A stretch of 5,596 nt of DNA from DAOTTW01 sp034437615 (GTDB lineage Bacteria; Chloroflexota; Anaerolineae; Aggregatilineales; Phototrophicaceae): the NCBI GenBank assembly GCA_034437615.1, contig DAOTTW010000176.1, forward strand, positions 1 through 5,596, written 5' to 3'. The position numbers and the translations under genes were made by a program. Below are positions 4,605-5,596 of this stretch, in pieces (position 1 is the stretch's first letter; every line of letters starts with the position of its first letter). The notes beneath the pieces are model-generated. The model saw only the letters and a program-made list of their open reading frames with translations. It did no database searches and was not told the origin of the DNA.

Positions 4605-5596
4605 TTATCGGTCATTGGGCGGTGGGTCTTGTAACGCTGGCGCTGTTGCGGTTGGTTCAAGAGCTGCATCATCATTCAGGGCCGAACTAATGCGCTCCGT
4701 AAAGATGCGCACGACCCAGCCCTCCAGCCCGTTTTCCAGGCGCACACGGAACCAGGGCGCTTGCAGGTCCAGCACTGTGAACGTGGTGCCCTGGCCAACC
4801 GTTTGAATAGCGACGCTGTTGGGGTTCGGTGCGGCACGTAGTTCGGTTGTGGTCGTTACGACGTAGCGATCCCCAAGCGGTACCGGACGCACAGCCGATG
4901 CGAGCACCCAGCCCCGGCAGCCGTTGTCGAGTTCGACGGCGTTAAAGAGGTCGTTGCCCTGCGAATTGTAGACGTTGATGGGCACACCGTTAGCAAGCGT
5001 GACGATTATCTCGGATTCAACGGAGGTATTTGTGTAGACGCTGGTTTGTGCATTCGTCAGGGCGTTGTAGCGGTTGAACTGTGGCAGGTTGCAAGCGCTA
5101 AAGCCCTCATCCAGCACCAGCACGGGTTCCGGCAGCCACCCTGTTTCGCCGCTCACGAGCGCCACCAATTGCCAGCCGGCGCGGTCCGCCGCTGCGATGT
5201 CACTATCCAGCACTGTAAACCCTGTGCGGGGATAGACCCGTCGCACGATGCTAGCGTTGGGGTCTGGTTGAGCACGTAGCGGCACACTTTCCAGCACCGT
5301 GCCGTCGAAGGTGCCCGGTGGGTTGTCGTTCAGGCGCAGCGGTGTGGGTGTCAGCGTAGCGGTTGCGGTTGGTGTGGCTGTTGGCGTGTGAGTTGGTGTG
5401 TGTGTCGGCGTATGTGTCGGTGTGTGTGTGGCTGTGGGTGTAGCTGTTGCAGTGTGTGTGGCTGTGGGTGTAGCTGTTGCAGTGTGTGTGGGCGTCGAGG
5501 TCGTTAGCTGTGTTGCCGTGACGAAGATGGCGTTGGGCTGTGCGGTTTGTGCAGGTGTCGTGCTGGCTGTGGGCGTGTGCGTCGGATTCGCTGTAT
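4605..5596 (-). CDS. SH3b-repeat protein with Thr/Pro-rich linker, partial
   Basis: The C-terminal 329 residues of a larger protein whose start lies beyond the right edge. The frame stays open to the window end, so the GTG at 5297 (visible residue 100) is an internal Val and not a start. Visible residues 1-30 are Thr/Ala-rich. Residues 32-85 alternate Thr with Pro, His or Ala almost perfectly, a mucin-like extended linker of the kind found in exported proteins. Three bacterial SH3-like repeats follow: about 99-161 (VPLRAQPDPNASIV...GWLP), 176-238 (SVYTNTSVESEIIV...RGWV) and 241-302 (TELRAAPNPNSVAI...EGWV). Each has the family pattern of residues after the Arg, a Leu/Val-Gly turn and a closing G-W. 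Such domains usually bind cell wall or other proteins outside the membrane. Two Cys (residues 168 and 226) could form a disulfide. Any signal peptide or catalytic domain would be in the missing part. Confidence 0.88.
   Translation of the reverse strand, partial: TANPTHTPTASTTPAQTAQPNAIFVTATQLTTSTPTHTATATPTATHTATATPTATHTPTHTPTHTPTHTPTATPTATATLTPTPLRLNDNPPGTFDGTVLESVPLRAQPDPNASIVRRVYPRTGFTVLDSDIAAADRAGWQLVALVSGETGWLPEPVLVLDEGFSACNLPQFNRYNALTNAQTSVYTNTSVESEIIVTLANGVPINVYNSQGNDLFNAVELDNGCRGWVLASAVRPVPLGDRYVVTTTTELRAAPNPNSVAIQTVGQGTTFTVLDLQAPWFRVRLENGLEGWVVRIFTERISSALNDDAALEPTATAPALQDPPPNDR
5421..5489. repeat. 30-bp tandem repeat in the Thr/Pro linker
   Basis: Positions 5421-5450 and 5451-5480 are two 30-bp units differing only at their first base, and a third partial copy runs to about 5489. 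Each encodes a ten-residue block of Thr, Ala, Pro and His. Next to it (5385-5429) lies a shorter-period GTGT-rich run encoding four THTP-type blocks. Units are multiples of three, so copy-number change keeps the frame. Confidence 0.8.

Overview
The window carries six protein genes, all on the minus strand, so the genes run from right to left. The moderately GC-rich DNA, a long Thr/Pro-rich low-complexity tract joined to bacterial SH3 repeats, and dense short GGAC...GTCC hairpin repeats between genes together suggest a Chloroflexota bacterium, perhaps of the Anaerolineae. This is an inference from style, because no rRNA or marker gene is present.

Layout in transcription order: (1) 4605-5596, the C-terminal part of a probably secreted or surface protein with a Thr/Pro-rich linker and three SH3b-like repeats, open at the right edge. 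(2) 3723-4538, a complete inositol-monophosphatase-family enzyme with all metal-binding motifs. (3) 3559-3722, a promoter region with a perfect TATAAT box overlapping an exact 17-bp tandem repeat. (4) 2575-3558, an RNA-binding protein with an N-terminal RRM, a segment strongly resembling the RNA-binding domain of the eukaryotic snRNA export adaptor PHAX, and a Gln-rich, then basic, then Asp/Thr-rich tail. (5) 2297-2488, a 63-residue YqaE/Pmp3-type membrane protein. (6) 1992-2296, a gene-free stretch full of hairpin repeats. (7) 1044-1991 and 114-1031, the two permease subunits (DppB/OppB type, then DppC/OppC type) of a peptide-type ABC importer, 12 bp apart. (8) 1-90, another hairpin-repeat cluster.

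The two permeases form a clear operon core. Their binding protein and ATPases are not in the window; there is no room for them between the permease pair and yqaE, so if linked they lie beyond the left edge. The permease pair is bracketed by two related composite repeats (about 1-90 and 2061-2238), each with a two-hairpin unit followed by the same 20-bp module.

The items most worth following up are the RRM plus PHAX-like protein with its repeated leader or operator, and the five hairpins whose stems change sequence while staying paired.
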